The notes under the pieces are model-generated. The model saw only the letters and a list, made by a program, of their open reading frames with translations, had not been told where the DNA came from and did no database searches. From Bog-473 sp963809715 (GTDB taxonomy: Bacteria; Actinomycetota; Acidimicrobiia; Acidimicrobiales; RAAP-2), in NCBI GenBank assembly GCA_963809715.1, contig CAWEKO010000003.1, positions 682,001 through 746,000 on the forward strand: a stretch of DNA of 64,000 nucleotides, read 5' to 3'. Both the position numbers and the translations under genes were made by a program. The first letter of the stretch is position 1. The number at the start of each line of letters is the position of its first letter. Below, one piece after another: positions 24,985 through 33,891 of this stretch.

Positions 24985-26141
24985 AGCGCTTCGTCGTCCT
25001 GCTCGTCGTCCTGGCCGCCGGCCTCGTCGCGGCCGCGCTCACCATCCCCACGAACGCCGCCGTGGTCAACGGCACCTCAGTCAGCCAGGCGCAGCTCAAC
25101 TCGGACGTGCGGGCGGTGGCGGGCAGCCCCGACTACCAGTGCTTCCTCAACTCTCAGACCTACCTGGCGTCACAGGGGAGCGCGCAAGCGCCTCCGGTGC
25201 TCGGCGCCGGCACCGGGCAGAACGCCGGTGACAACCCCACGGCGACCAGCGCCTTCGTCTCCCAGTCTCTGCAGCAGGAGATCGACCTGCAGACGGTGGA
25301 CCAACTGGTGGCCCGCAACCAGGTGACCGTGACCCAGTCCCAGCTCGACGCCGCCCGCCAGGTCTATTCGACAGAGATCAGCCAGGTCATGGCCGAAGTA
25401 GCCCAGACGCCGCAGGGTCAGAATCCGGCCTTCTCGTGCAGCGTGACGGGCAAGCCGTTGACCGGCGCCGAGGTCCTGAGCACGCTGCCCACGTCCTATG
25501 TCGACCGGCAGGTCCAGTACATCGCCTCGGTCACGGCCCTCCGGGGGCATTTCTCCGGGTACGGATCCACCGAGGCCGGGCTGCTTCGCTACTACCAGTC
25601 GCATCTCTCGGCTTTCGACACCGGATGCCTCACGATCGCCGTGTACCCGTCACAGAGCGATGCGACGACGGCCAAGGCTTCGGTGGCCTCCGGCACCCCG
25701 TTCTCGACGGTGGCCTCGGCGACCCAGGGCGGTGGGCCGCAGGGCTGCCTCGTGCTCGCGCAGGTGGCCGCCCAGCTGCCCTCGAGTGCGCACCTGCAGA
25801 CGCTCCCGCTCAACACCGTGTCCGATCCCATCAACGACAACGGCATGTACCTCCTCGTCGAGATGACCGAGCGCACGCATACTGACTTCAGTGCGGTGAA
25901 GTCCTTGGTCTCCCAGTCCGTCCAGCAGGCAGGCGCAACCAAGACGCAGGCGGCGCTCGCCGCGGTGCAACGCCATTCCGACATCAGCGTCAACCCCCAG
26001 TACGGCCTCTGGGTTCCCGTGCCGGGCCAGATCTTGGTTCCGTTGGCCCCCGCGGCATCCGACGTGCCCAACGCCAAGGCCAACGCGCCGACCACGTCGA
26101 CGTCGTCATCGCCGGCCTCCGCGAGCCCGTCCGGCGGCTGA
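24981..26141 (+). CDS. SurA-like exported peptidyl-prolyl isomerase/chaperone
   Basis: A 386-residue predicted exported or membrane-anchored protein. The N-terminal hydrophobic segment (VVLLVVLAAGLVAAALTI) is followed by the SurA N-terminal signature AAVVNGTSVSQAQLNSDV. A helical region follows, then a parvulin-like portion at about 200-300 (LLRYYQSHLSAFDTG, ASGTPFSTVASATQGGGPQG) and a disordered Thr/Ser/Pro tail. The parvulin part is divergent, so isomerase activity is uncertain. The start is GTG 24981 overlapping the mfd stop. The mfd-surA-mazG-eno order is typical of actinobacteria. Confidence 0.85.
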   Translation: MKRFVVLLVVLAAGLVAAALTIPTNAAVVNGTSVSQAQLNSDVRAVAGSPDYQCFLNSQTYLASQGSAQAPPVLGAGTGQNAGDNPTATSAFVSQSLQQEIDLQTVDQLVARNQVTVTQSQLDAARQVYSTEISQVMAEVAQTPQGQNPAFSCSVTGKPLTGAEVLSTLPTSYVDRQVQYIASVTALRGHFSGYGSTEAGLLRYYQSHLSAFDTGCLTIAVYPSQSDATTAKASVASGTPFSTVASATQGGGPQGCLVLAQVAAQLPSSAHLQTLPLNTVSDPINDNGMYLLVEMTERTHTDFSAVKSLVSQSVQQAGATKTQAALAAVQRHSDISVNPQYGLWVPVPGQILVPLAPAASDVPNAKANAPTTSTSSSPASASPSGG

Positions 26142-26143
26142 GC

Positions 26144-27583
26144 GTGCCGCGGCTCCGCCCCCACATCACGGTGGTGGGTCTCGGACCCGCAGGGGACGAA
26201 CTCCTCGGAGCGAAGTCGGCCGAGTTGCTGGCCGGCCCGAGCCCGGTCTTCCTGCGGACGGCGCGTCACCCGGCGGCGGCCGGGCTCGTCGGTGTGCAGA
26301 CGTTCGACGCGCTCTACGAGTCGTCGGACACGTTCGAGACGGTGTACGCCGCAATCGTCGAGGACCTGGTGGCCGCGGCCGCGACCGTGGCGGGAGGGGT
26401 CGTCTACGCAGTGCCCGGCTCGCCCAGCGTGGCCGAGCGCACGGTGGAGCTGCTCCGAGCCGACGAGCGGGTCGACGTCACGGTCATCCCCGCCCTGTCG
26501 TTCCTCGACCTGGCCTGGGCCGCGCTGGGCATCGATCCGCTGACCCACGGTGTCCGGCTGGTCGACGCGTTGGATTTCGAGCAGGTGGCGGAACTCGAGG
26601 ATGGTCCGTTCCTGGTGGCCCAGGCCTGGTCGCGCCACCTGCTGTCCAACGTGAAGCTGAGCGCCGGTGACCGGGTCGAGGACGAGCTGGCCCGTCCCGT
26701 GCTCCTGCACCATCTGGGGCTCGATGACGAACTCGTGCTCGCCGTGGACTGGTGGGAGCTGGACCGCACGATCGAGCCCGACCACCTCACGTCGGTCTAC
26801 TTCCCCGCGCTCGGGAGACGGAGGACGGCGGCGGTCGAGGTGGCGCGACTCGAGGCGCTCATGGACACGCTGCGCGAGCACTGCCCGTGGGACCAGGCCC
26901 AGACCCACGCGTCGCTCATGCCCCACCTGGTCGAGGAGTCCTACGAGGTCCTCGACGCCCTGGCCGGGCTCGATGACCTCGGTGGTTCGGAGGCGGCGTA
27001 CGCGCACCTCGAAGAGGAGCTGGGAGACCTGCTCTTCCAGATCGTCTTCCACTCCAGGTTGGCCAGTGAGGAGGGCCGCTTCGATCTGGCCGGAGTGGCC
27101 CGGGGCGTCCACGACAAGCTGGTTCATCGCCATCCACACGTCTTCGGCGACGTCGAAGCCACCGAGGCGGAGCAGGTCGTGGCCAACTGGGAGGAGATCA
27201 AGCGCAGCGAGAAGGGCCGGCGCAGCGTGACCGAAGGCATCCCGGTCGGGTTGCCCGCGCTGATGCTGACCGCGAAATTGGCCCGCAAGGCTCGGTCGGT
27301 CGGCTTGGAACCTCCGGGGGCCGACGCGGTGGGCCCCGCCGTCGGGGCCCTGGACCGATTGGCGCAAGCCGCGGAGAAGGCCGACCCGCATCCCGACGAC
27401 CCGCTCTCCTCTGACGCGACCGGGCTCGAGCGCGCCGTGGCCGAGTGCCTCTACGTGGTGGCCAACCTTGCCCAACGCCTCGGGATCGACGCCGAACACG
27501 CGCTGCGCGAGCGAGCATTGCACCTGCGTGACGACATCGTCGCCGCTGAGGGCGTCCCCAAGCCGGGCAGGACAAACCACTAG
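26144..27583 (+). CDS. mazG: MazG nucleotide pyrophosphohydrolase with N-terminal tetrapyrrole-methylase-like domain
   Basis: House-cleaning NTP pyrophosphohydrolase of YabN architecture. Residues 1-220 form a SAM-methylase-like domain (ITVVGLGPAGDELL, VVYAVPGSPSVAE). The MazG domain begins at about 235: LEALMDTLREHCPWDQAQTH, metal-binding LVEESYEVLDAL and LEEELGDLLFQIVFHSRLAS. KLVHRHPHVFGDV and NWEEIKR then follow. Only one intact MazG domain is present; the C-terminal part keeps a weaker copy (LERAVAECLYVVANLAQRLG). The GTG follows the SurA-like stop by two bases. Eno lies 49 bases downstream. Confidence 0.93.
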   Translation: MPRLRPHITVVGLGPAGDELLGAKSAELLAGPSPVFLRTARHPAAAGLVGVQTFDALYESSDTFETVYAAIVEDLVAAAATVAGGVVYAVPGSPSVAERTVELLRADERVDVTVIPALSFLDLAWAALGIDPLTHGVRLVDALDFEQVAELEDGPFLVAQAWSRHLLSNVKLSAGDRVEDELARPVLLHHLGLDDELVLAVDWWELDRTIEPDHLTSVYFPALGRRRTAAVEVARLEALMDTLREHCPWDQAQTHASLMPHLVEESYEVLDALAGLDDLGGSEAAYAHLEEELGDLLFQIVFHSRLASEEGRFDLAGVARGVHDKLVHRHPHVFGDVEATEAEQVVANWEEIKRSEKGRRSVTEGIPVGLPALMLTAKLARKARSVGLEPPGADAVGPAVGALDRLAQAAEKADPHPDDPLSSDATGLERAVAECLYVVANLAQRLGIDAEHALRERALHLRDDIVAAEGVPKPGRTNH

Positions 27584-27632
27584 TCTTCATCACCGGGTGT
27601 CCCAACAGGGAGGGCGCCCAGGGAGAGAACTC

Positions 27633-28934
27633 GTGAGCACCATTGAGCACGTGATCGGGCGCGAGGTCCTCGATTCTCGTGGCAACCCCACCGTGGAGGC
27701 CGAGGTCTTGCTCGACTCCGGGGCGCGTGGGCGTGCCATCGCTCCGTCCGGTGCATCGACGGGCATCCGCGAGGCGGTCGAACTGCGCGACGGCGGCAGC
27801 CGGTTCGGCGGTAAGGGTGTCCAGCGCGCCGTGGCCAACGTCAACGGCGAGATCGCCGGCGCGGTCTGCGGGTTGGATGCGCTCGACCAGCGGGCGGTCG
27901 ACTTCGCGCTGATCGACCTGGACGGGACCCCTGACAAGGGCCGGCTCGGGGCAAACGCCATCTTGGCCGTCTCGCTGGCCAGCGCCAAGGCCGTGGCCGA
28001 CGATCTGGAGATTCCCCTCTACCGGGCCATGGGCGGTTCCAACGCGCACGCGCTCCCGGTCCCGATGCTCAACGTCTTGAACGGCGGCGCCCACGCCAAG
28101 AACTCCATCGACTTCCAGGAGTTCATGCTGATGCCGATCGGCGCGGCGTCCTTCGGCGAGGCGCTGCGCTGGGGAACCGAGACCTATCACGTGCTGCGCT
28201 CGGTGTTGGCCGACCGCGGGCTCTCGACCGCGGTCGGGGACGAGGGAGGTTTCGCGCCGGACCTGCCCACCAACGAAGACGCGGTCACGCTGCTGATGGA
28301 GGCGATCGAACTGGCCGGCCGGGTGCCGGGTGAAGAGATCGCCCTGGCGCTCGACCCGGCCACCAGCGAGCTGTGGTCCGACGGTTCCTACGTCCTGGCC
28401 GGCGAGGGACGGACGCTGTCACCCGCCGAGATGGCGGACTACTGGGTCGACCTGGTCGATCGCTACCCGATCGTCTCCATCGAGGACGGGATGGCGGAGG
28501 AGGACTGGGACGGGTGGGGTGCCCACACCAAGTCCCTCGGGCGGCGCATCCAATTGGTGGGCGACGACATCTTCGTGACCAACGCGGAGATCCTGGCGCG
28601 GGGAATTGAGGAAGGCGTTGCCAACGCCATCCTGGTCAAGCTCAACCAGATCGGGACGCTCACCGAGACCCTCGAGACGGTCGCACTGGCCAACCGCTCG
28701 TCCTATGCCACCGTGATCTCGCACCGCTCGGGCGAGACCGAGGACACGACGATCGCCGATCTCGTGGTGGCGGTGAACGCCGGGCAGATCAAGACGGGTG
28801 CGCCATGCCGTTCGGACCGCGTGGCCAAGTACAACCAGCTCCTCCGGATCGAAGAGGATCTTGGCCAATCGGCCACGTTCCCCGGCCGGTCGGCGCTGTC
28901 GGGTGCAGGGGGCGGCCGCGTTGGCGCGGGCTGA
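27633..28934 (+). CDS. eno: Enolase
   Basis: Interconverts 2-phosphoglycerate and phosphoenolpyruvate in glycolysis. The 433-residue protein is canonical: REVLDSRGNPTVEAEV, APSGASTGIREA, LNVLNGGAHAKNSIDFQEFM, VGDEGGFAPDL. The metal ligands lie in ALDPATSEL and SIEDGMAEEDW, and catalytic residues in ILVKLNQIGTLTETLE, SHRSGETEDT and IKTGAPCRSDR. GTG 27633 is set by the AGGGAGAG ribosome-binding site nine bases before it. A TAGTCT box at about 27582 suggests a promoter with a short leader. The stop overlaps the septum gene downstream. Confidence 0.97.
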   Translation: MSTIEHVIGREVLDSRGNPTVEAEVLLDSGARGRAIAPSGASTGIREAVELRDGGSRFGGKGVQRAVANVNGEIAGAVCGLDALDQRAVDFALIDLDGTPDKGRLGANAILAVSLASAKAVADDLEIPLYRAMGGSNAHALPVPMLNVLNGGAHAKNSIDFQEFMLMPIGAASFGEALRWGTETYHVLRSVLADRGLSTAVGDEGGFAPDLPTNEDAVTLLMEAIELAGRVPGEEIALALDPATSELWSDGSYVLAGEGRTLSPAEMADYWVDLVDRYPIVSIEDGMAEEDWDGWGAHTKSLGRRIQLVGDDIFVTNAEILARGIEEGVANAILVKLNQIGTLTETLETVALANRSSYATVISHRSGETEDTTIADLVVAVNAGQIKTGAPCRSDRVAKYNQLLRIEEDLGQSATFPGRSALSGAGGGRVGAG

Positions 28935-29457
28935 GCGGAAGACGAAGCAGGCGCACCGCCGGCCCGCTCCGGCCAAGGCGGCCCGGCGACTGCGCTCGCG
29001 TCGACTCCTCGTCGTTGGATCTGTCCTTTTTTCGGCGGTGGTCCTCTTCGCCTGGTTCCCGGCGTCATCGCTGCTTTCCGCGCATTCCGATCTGAAGGCG
29101 ACGCAGGCCCAGCTGGCCTCGCTGCACGCGCAGGACGCCGCGCTGGCTCAGGAGCAGAAGAACCTCACCGACAGCAACGAGATCGAACGGATCGCCCGCG
29201 AGCAGTACCAGCTGGTGAGCCCGGGTCAGCAGGCGTACGAGGTCCTGCCGCCCGCCGGCTCCACCTCGACCGGGACGGCGTACGCGGGGGACCCCGGCTC
29301 CGACGGCCCGTCTACGCCTTCTGCTGCATCGGAGCTTCCGCCGGGTGCGGTGACGACCACCCTGCCGGCGAGCCGAGCGCACGCCGCGTCGCACCCAGCG
29401 ACGGCGCCGTCCGGGCTGCTGACCCGCATGCTCCACACGCTCGAATTCTGGCGCTGA
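28921..29457 (+). CDS. FtsB/DivIC-type septum formation initiator
   Basis: Bitopic division protein that links the septal wall synthase complex. It has a basic cytoplasmic start, one membrane segment (RLLVVGSVLFSAVVLFAWFP) at about residues 25-45, then a coiled coil (ATQAQLASLHAQDAALAQEQ). The DivIC motif is NEIERIAREQYQLVSPGQQAY. A long disordered Pro/Thr tail ends the 178-residue protein. The start is uncertain: TTG 28921 has AGGGGG nine bases upstream, while GTG 28903 would overlap eno by 32 bases. It is the ortholog by position of the mycobacterial gene between eno and the DUF501 gene (Rv1024). Confidence 0.87.
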   Translation: MARAERKTKQAHRRPAPAKAARRLRSRRLLVVGSVLFSAVVLFAWFPASSLLSAHSDLKATQAQLASLHAQDAALAQEQKNLTDSNEIERIAREQYQLVSPGQQAYEVLPPAGSTSTGTAYAGDPGSDGPSTPSAASELPPGAVTTTLPASRAHAASHPATAPSGLLTRMLHTLEFWR

Positions 29458-29507
29458 TCGCGCCGGAGCGGGCCTCGGATCCGCTCGAGGGAGGCAGACT
29501 GTCGTTC

Positions 29508-30983
29508 GTGGACCCATTCACGAGCGGGCAGCACCCTTCCCCGGCACGCCCAGAGTCAGACCTGGAGGTGGTGGCACGGTTGCTCGGTCGTCAACCGGCC
29601 GGGGCGTTCGCCGTGGTAGTCAGGCGCGTTGATGGGATGCCTGCTGTGATTCAGAACGCTCCGTTCCTCGACGATGGCACTCCGATGCCCACCCTGTTCT
29701 GGTTGGTCGACCCTGAGATGCGAAGTGCCGTAAGCAGGTTGGAGGCCGACGGTGGCGTTCGACGTGCGGCCGCCGAGGTTGGCCGGCAATCCATCGCGGA
29801 GGCGCACATCCGCTATGCCGCCCTCCGGGAGGGTGAGATGAGCGGATCACACGACGGTCCGGTGCCCACCGGAGGCGTCGGCGGGACGCGGCAAGGGGTG
29901 AAATGTCTTCATGCCCATCTGGCCTGGTACCTGGCCGGGGGAGACGACGCCGTGGGATGCTGGACGTCTGAGCAGGTAGGCGTGCAACTCGAGGAATTCG
30001 TGCGACAGGGAGGCGTAAGGCACAGTCAAACCGAGACGGTCGCCGCAGTGGACTGCGGCACTAATTCCACACGCCTGCTTGTGGTGGCTCCAGACGGACA
30101 GACCTTGGACCGAGAGATGCGGATAACCCGCCTCGGGAAGGATGTGGACGCCTCACACCTACTCTCGGCAGTGGCGGTGGAGCGGACGCTGGCCGTCCTG
30201 CGCGACTACCGGACGATCATGGACGAGCACTCCGTTGAGCGCGTTCGGATGGTGGCGACGTCAGCTGTGCGCGACGCTCGAAACGCGGCGATCTTCGAGT
30301 CTGGGGCAGAGGAGATCATCGGGGTCCGCCCAGAGATCCTCTCGGGCGACGAGGAGGGCCGACTGTCCTTCGAGGGAGCGACTTCGAAACTGCCACCAGA
30401 AGTTGCAGGCCAGGAATCACTGCTCGTGGTTGACATCGGGGGTGGGTCCACGGAAGTCATCGTCGGTCTTCGGCAGCGAGGTGCGGCGCCGTCAGCATCC
30501 GACTTGTTCGTTCGCTCACTGGACATCGGCTGCGTCAGGTTGACGGAGCGCCTCTTGCCGGAAGATCCACCGAGCGCGCACCAAATGGCAGAGGCGCGAC
30601 GGTTCGTGCAGGGTCAGGTTGGAAAGGCCCGGGCCGGACTCCCCGACCTTGGGCCGGAGGCTCATCTGATCGGCCTTGCGGGCACTGTATCTACTCTGGC
30701 GGGCCTGGAACGGGGCATCGCCACCTACGATCGCAATCAGATCCACCATTCGGTGCTTACTCGTGATGTGGTGGAGCGATGGCTCAACGTTTTGTCGACG
30801 GAAACGGCGGCGGACCGCCTGTCCCACTCCTCTCTGGTTGCCGGTCGAGAGGACGTCATCGTCGGCGGCATCCTCATCCTGGCGGTCGTGATGGAACAGT
30901 TCGGATGTGCGAAGTGCCTGGTCTCAGAGGACGACATTCTTGACGGCATCGCAGCATCGGTGATGTCGAACATGCTCTCCTGA
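29508..30983 (+). CDS. DUF501-Ppx/GppA fusion (exopolyphosphatase/guanosine pentaphosphatase)
   Basis: Residues 1 to about 165 are a DUF501 domain: LGRQPAGAFAVVVRRVDG, LDDGTPMPTLFWLVDP, RLEADGGVRRA and GVKCLHAHLAWYLAGGDD. Residues from about 178 to 491 are a Ppx/GppA phosphatase of the ASKHA fold, with VAAVDCGTNSTRLLVVAPDG, VRMVATSAVRDARN, LLVVDIGGGSTEVIVG and GLAGTVSTLAG. It hydrolyses polyphosphate or pppGpp. In mycobacteria the two parts are separate neighbouring genes (Rv1025, Rv1026) in the same eno-ftsB context; here one uninterrupted frame joins them. GTG 29508 is the start. A hairpin follows the stop. Confidence 0.92.
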   Translation: MDPFTSGQHPSPARPESDLEVVARLLGRQPAGAFAVVVRRVDGMPAVIQNAPFLDDGTPMPTLFWLVDPEMRSAVSRLEADGGVRRAAAEVGRQSIAEAHIRYAALREGEMSGSHDGPVPTGGVGGTRQGVKCLHAHLAWYLAGGDDAVGCWTSEQVGVQLEEFVRQGGVRHSQTETVAAVDCGTNSTRLLVVAPDGQTLDREMRITRLGKDVDASHLLSAVAVERTLAVLRDYRTIMDEHSVERVRMVATSAVRDARNAAIFESGAEEIIGVRPEILSGDEEGRLSFEGATSKLPPEVAGQESLLVVDIGGGSTEVIVGLRQRGAAPSASDLFVRSLDIGCVRLTERLLPEDPPSAHQMAEARRFVQGQVGKARAGLPDLGPEAHLIGLAGTVSTLAGLERGIATYDRNQIHHSVLTRDVVERWLNVLSTETAADRLSHSSLVAGREDVIVGGILILAVVMEQFGCAKCLVSEDDILDGIAASVMSNMLS

Positions 30984-31039
30984 TATGCCTTGTGACAAGC
31001 CCTGGACCGACCGCCTCACTCCCCAAGACCCGAGACGTC

Positions 31040-31072
31040 CGCCGACGTGGGTGAGTTCGCGGTCGGCGTTTC
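31040..31072 (+). terminator. Terminator-like hairpin after ppx
   Basis: CGCCGAC at 31040-31046 pairs with GTCGGCG at 31062-31068, followed by TTT. It lies in the 189-base gap before the DUF2142 gene and marks the end of the core operon. Confidence 0.5.
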
Positions 31073-31160
31073 CTCCTCAATTAACTTCGCATTGGGTGAA
31101 GGTGAATAGTGTTCATTTGCCTCTTTGTGGAGGCTCTGCTTCTTCTCAACGAAGGCTTGT

Positions 31161-31166
31161 TACGAT
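31161..31166 (+). promoter_or_regulatory. Leaderless -10 box for the DUF2142 gene
   Basis: TACGAT, six bases before ATG 31173; it decides that start over upstream in-frame codons. Confidence 0.55.
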
Positions 31167-31172
31167 GCTCGG

Positions 31173-32804
31173 ATGGCCCGGACCCAGCGGTGGATCGCGT
31201 GGCTCTCGCAGCCCCGCAGGGCCTTCGCCGTCACTCTTGTGCCAGTTTTTCTCGTCATGTCTGCCTGGAGTCTGGCCACTCCCCTCTTCGCGTCGCCAGA
31301 CGAGCCCACCCACGTTATCCGGGCCGTCGCTCTCGACCACGGGCAACTAATTGGCAACTCTGACGGAGGACCTGCGAGTGCGTTCACGTTTGTCACGGTC
31401 CCAGCGCTCATTGCCGGGGCAAATGGGTATCCCGGCTGCTTCCTGTTCCGGTCATCTGTGCCAGCCTCGTGTACGCACCCACTGACTTCGAGCACGCGGC
31501 CCGTTGTTACGACCACATACGCTGGACGCTACCCTCCGCTGTACTACGCATTCGTCGGATTACCCTCGCTCGCCACCATTTCTCCGACGGGCGTTTACCT
31601 CATGCGCCTCGTTAGCGCGCTCCTTTCAGCTACCTTGGTCGCACTCGCTGTAATGACGGTCATCGCTTGGTCGAAACGACTGTTCATTCTTGTGGGAATA
31701 TTGCTGGCGGCCACACCTACCGCCCTGTTTCTCGGTGGCATGGTGAACCCGAACGGCATGGAGATCTGTGCTGCACTGTGCATGTGGACTTCCGGAATCG
31801 TCCTCGTATGCGAACGGCTTGATGCGCCTCCCCGAGGTCTCGTCGCCGTGTTCACCGCGTCCACCAGCATCCTCGTTCTGAGCCGGGGCCTCTCACCACT
31901 GTGGGCGGCGCTTATCGTGACCGTGTTGGGCATTCTCGGCGGGCGCGGCGTCGTCAAACTCGTGCGGGATCGGTCTATGAGACTGCCCATTGCGGTCATT
32001 GTGGCCGCTGTTCTTATCGCCGTCGCGTGGATCGCTACGGCGCACGCCAACGATCTTGTGGCCACCGGATACAAGGTTCCGGCCGGCGAGGGCGCCGGCA
32101 GTTTGTTCATCAATGTCGTCGGACAAACGAGCACATGGGTGCAGCAGATGGTTGGAGTATTCGGATGGCTCGACACCTCGGCGCCACTCGTGACCTTTCT
32201 CATCTGGTACGGCGCTCTCGGTTTCGTCGTACTTTGCGCTCTCGGCGCATCGCGCGCTCGGGGGGTCATCTGCTTGGTTCTCGTGATATCACTGGTGGTG
32301 GTCGTGCCAGTCGTCATCGTGTACCACGAGGCACACCGGCTGGGGATTGACTGGCAGGGTCGTTACACCCTGCCACTGGCGGTCGGCATCCCCATTCTGG
32401 GGAGCGCTCTCATAGACGGAACGAACACGCTAGAAAGCATGCGGCCGCGGATATCGGCCATCGCGTGCATCGCCGTTGGTGTCGCCCAGTTTGGGGCCTT
32501 CTTCACGGCGGAGCGCCGATATTTCGGGGGAATTCCTGGCCCTTTGCTTCCCCCTAAGGGAGCGTGGAGGGCGCCCCTCGGCAACGGGTTTATGACCCTA
32601 TGGGCTTTCATAGCGACCGCGCTCCTTGTTGGACTGGTTGCGATCGTTGCCTCGAAGCGATCCGACTTGGACATGGACCTGAACCGGCGCTCGAGGCCCT
32701 CACCCATCGACTCGGCCACGTCAGCATGGGGCCGGGTGGCCACACCCGCCAGCATGCGCTCGACCACCGAGTTGAGGAGGTTGCCCGAGTCCAACACTTT
32801 CTAA
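31173..32804 (+). CDS. DUF2142-family polytopic membrane protein
   Basis: A 543-residue integral membrane protein with about ten to twelve hydrophobic helices. The N-terminal region has the family-typical FASPDEPTHVIRAVAL after the first helix, an outside loop with paired Cys, and RYPPLYYAFVGLPSL. DUF2142 proteins resemble GT-C glycosyltransferases such as the O-mannosyl/arabinosyl class, with an acidic DE motif in the first outside loop, so transfer of a lipid-linked sugar is a fair inference. It opens the glycan island. Codon use is more A/T-tolerant than in the core genes. A disordered C-terminal tail of about 45 residues follows the last helix. Confidence 0.85.
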   Translation: MARTQRWIAWLSQPRRAFAVTLVPVFLVMSAWSLATPLFASPDEPTHVIRAVALDHGQLIGNSDGGPASAFTFVTVPALIAGANGYPGCFLFRSSVPASCTHPLTSSTRPVVTTTYAGRYPPLYYAFVGLPSLATISPTGVYLMRLVSALLSATLVALAVMTVIAWSKRLFILVGILLAATPTALFLGGMVNPNGMEICAALCMWTSGIVLVCERLDAPPRGLVAVFTASTSILVLSRGLSPLWAALIVTVLGILGGRGVVKLVRDRSMRLPIAVIVAAVLIAVAWIATAHANDLVATGYKVPAGEGAGSLFINVVGQTSTWVQQMVGVFGWLDTSAPLVTFLIWYGALGFVVLCALGASRARGVICLVLVISLVVVVPVVIVYHEAHRLGIDWQGRYTLPLAVGIPILGSALIDGTNTLESMRPRISAIACIAVGVAQFGAFFTAERRYFGGIPGPLLPPKGAWRAPLGNGFMTLWAFIATALLVGLVAIVASKRSDLDMDLNRRSRPSPIDSATSAWGRVATPASMRSTTELRRLPESNTF

Positions 32805-33125
32805 CCAGTCCAGAAGACGCATTTGCAGGCCCGTTACCGTCCAGTGGCTTCCAGGGCCTCGGCGGGGAGAAGACGACATCCGGCACCTTTCAGGTGAGCT
32901 GAGATGGCGTCATCCCAGCCAGGGCGCAGAATGCTGCGTCCCTTGCCCCCATGGGCCTCCGCATGCTTTGAGTCTCGCCACGGCGCGGGGCAAGAAGATC
33001 GGACCACTCAATGGCAGAACGTAACCGGAACAGCCCCGATACTGGATCGAAGGTCTTCCTGAGGCGGGGCTACGAATTGACGTCCCCCGTCGGAAGTGCG
33101 GATGTCGTGGCCAGTAGTTCCAGGG
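32805..33125. other. Convergent gap, nothing recognised
   Basis: About 320 bases between the DUF2142 stop and the methyltransferase stop. No conserved frame, tRNA or clear terminator is seen on either strand. Confidence 0.5.
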
Positions 33126-33891
33126 TTACGAGACCGGCCTCAGGACTGAGATGTCCTGCCCATCCGTGACCCCCTCCCGCCCGCACCAGAATCCTCGATG
33201 AATCGGCTGGTCCAGCTCGAATCCTCCACGCCGCAGGATCCGGTCGAAGCCTTCCGGGGTGAAGCCTACAGCACCTTCTGGGTACATCTCATCGTTGATG
33301 AGACACCCGTCGGTGTATGGAAATCGAAAGGTGAGCGTGCCCTCGGGTACTGCCTGAGCCATCTTGATGCTCTCATCATCCAGCAGGAACCAAGATGCGA
33401 AGACCCTTCCATCGGGATGGAGTACTCGGCGGAATTCATCGAGGTAATGGACGATGTCGTCTTCGAACATGTGAGTAAAAACGGATTGTAAAATAATTCG
33501 ATCGATCGTGGCGGTCTCGACCGGAAGATCGACTTGCTGCACGTGTCAGCGCGCCACCGGGATTGTGGATCTGGCTTTCGATGTCGAGATAGTGAAACTC
33601 GAAGTTATGGAATCGCGACGAAATGTTCGATTGGGCCCATTCAATACTCGGCCGGATGATGTCGATACCCACGTAATGGCCTCGGGTACCGATGATTCTG
33701 GTTAGGCCTATGGCATCACGACCCACGCCGCAGCCGATCTCGAGGACGTGATGGTCCGGCGCGATCGGACAGTAGTTCTCGTATTCGAGCAGATGACCGA
33801 CTGTGATGTCGTGCCACGTTTCGGGTCCGCCGCCCGTCATGCGTGCGAGATCCTCCGGAATGTCGAATCCATTGTAGGCAAACGTATTCAT
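33126..33891 (-). pseudogene. Class I SAM-dependent methyltransferase, single-base frameshift
   Basis: Last gene of the glycan operon. The N-terminal half, from ATG 33891, has SAM motif I HHVLEIGCGVGRDAIGL and GHYVGIDI with the ribose-binding Asp. The C-terminal half, in the next frame, has VETATIDRIILQSVFTHMFEDD, EFRRVLHPDGRVFASWFLLD and YPEGAVGFTPEGFDRILRRG. The break lies at about 33540-33555 (minus-strand GCTGACACGTG), and removing one base gives a continuous protein of about 254 residues. It probably methylates a sugar of the glycan made by its neighbours. The ATG overlaps the stop of the four-domain gene (ATGA). Confidence 0.85.
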
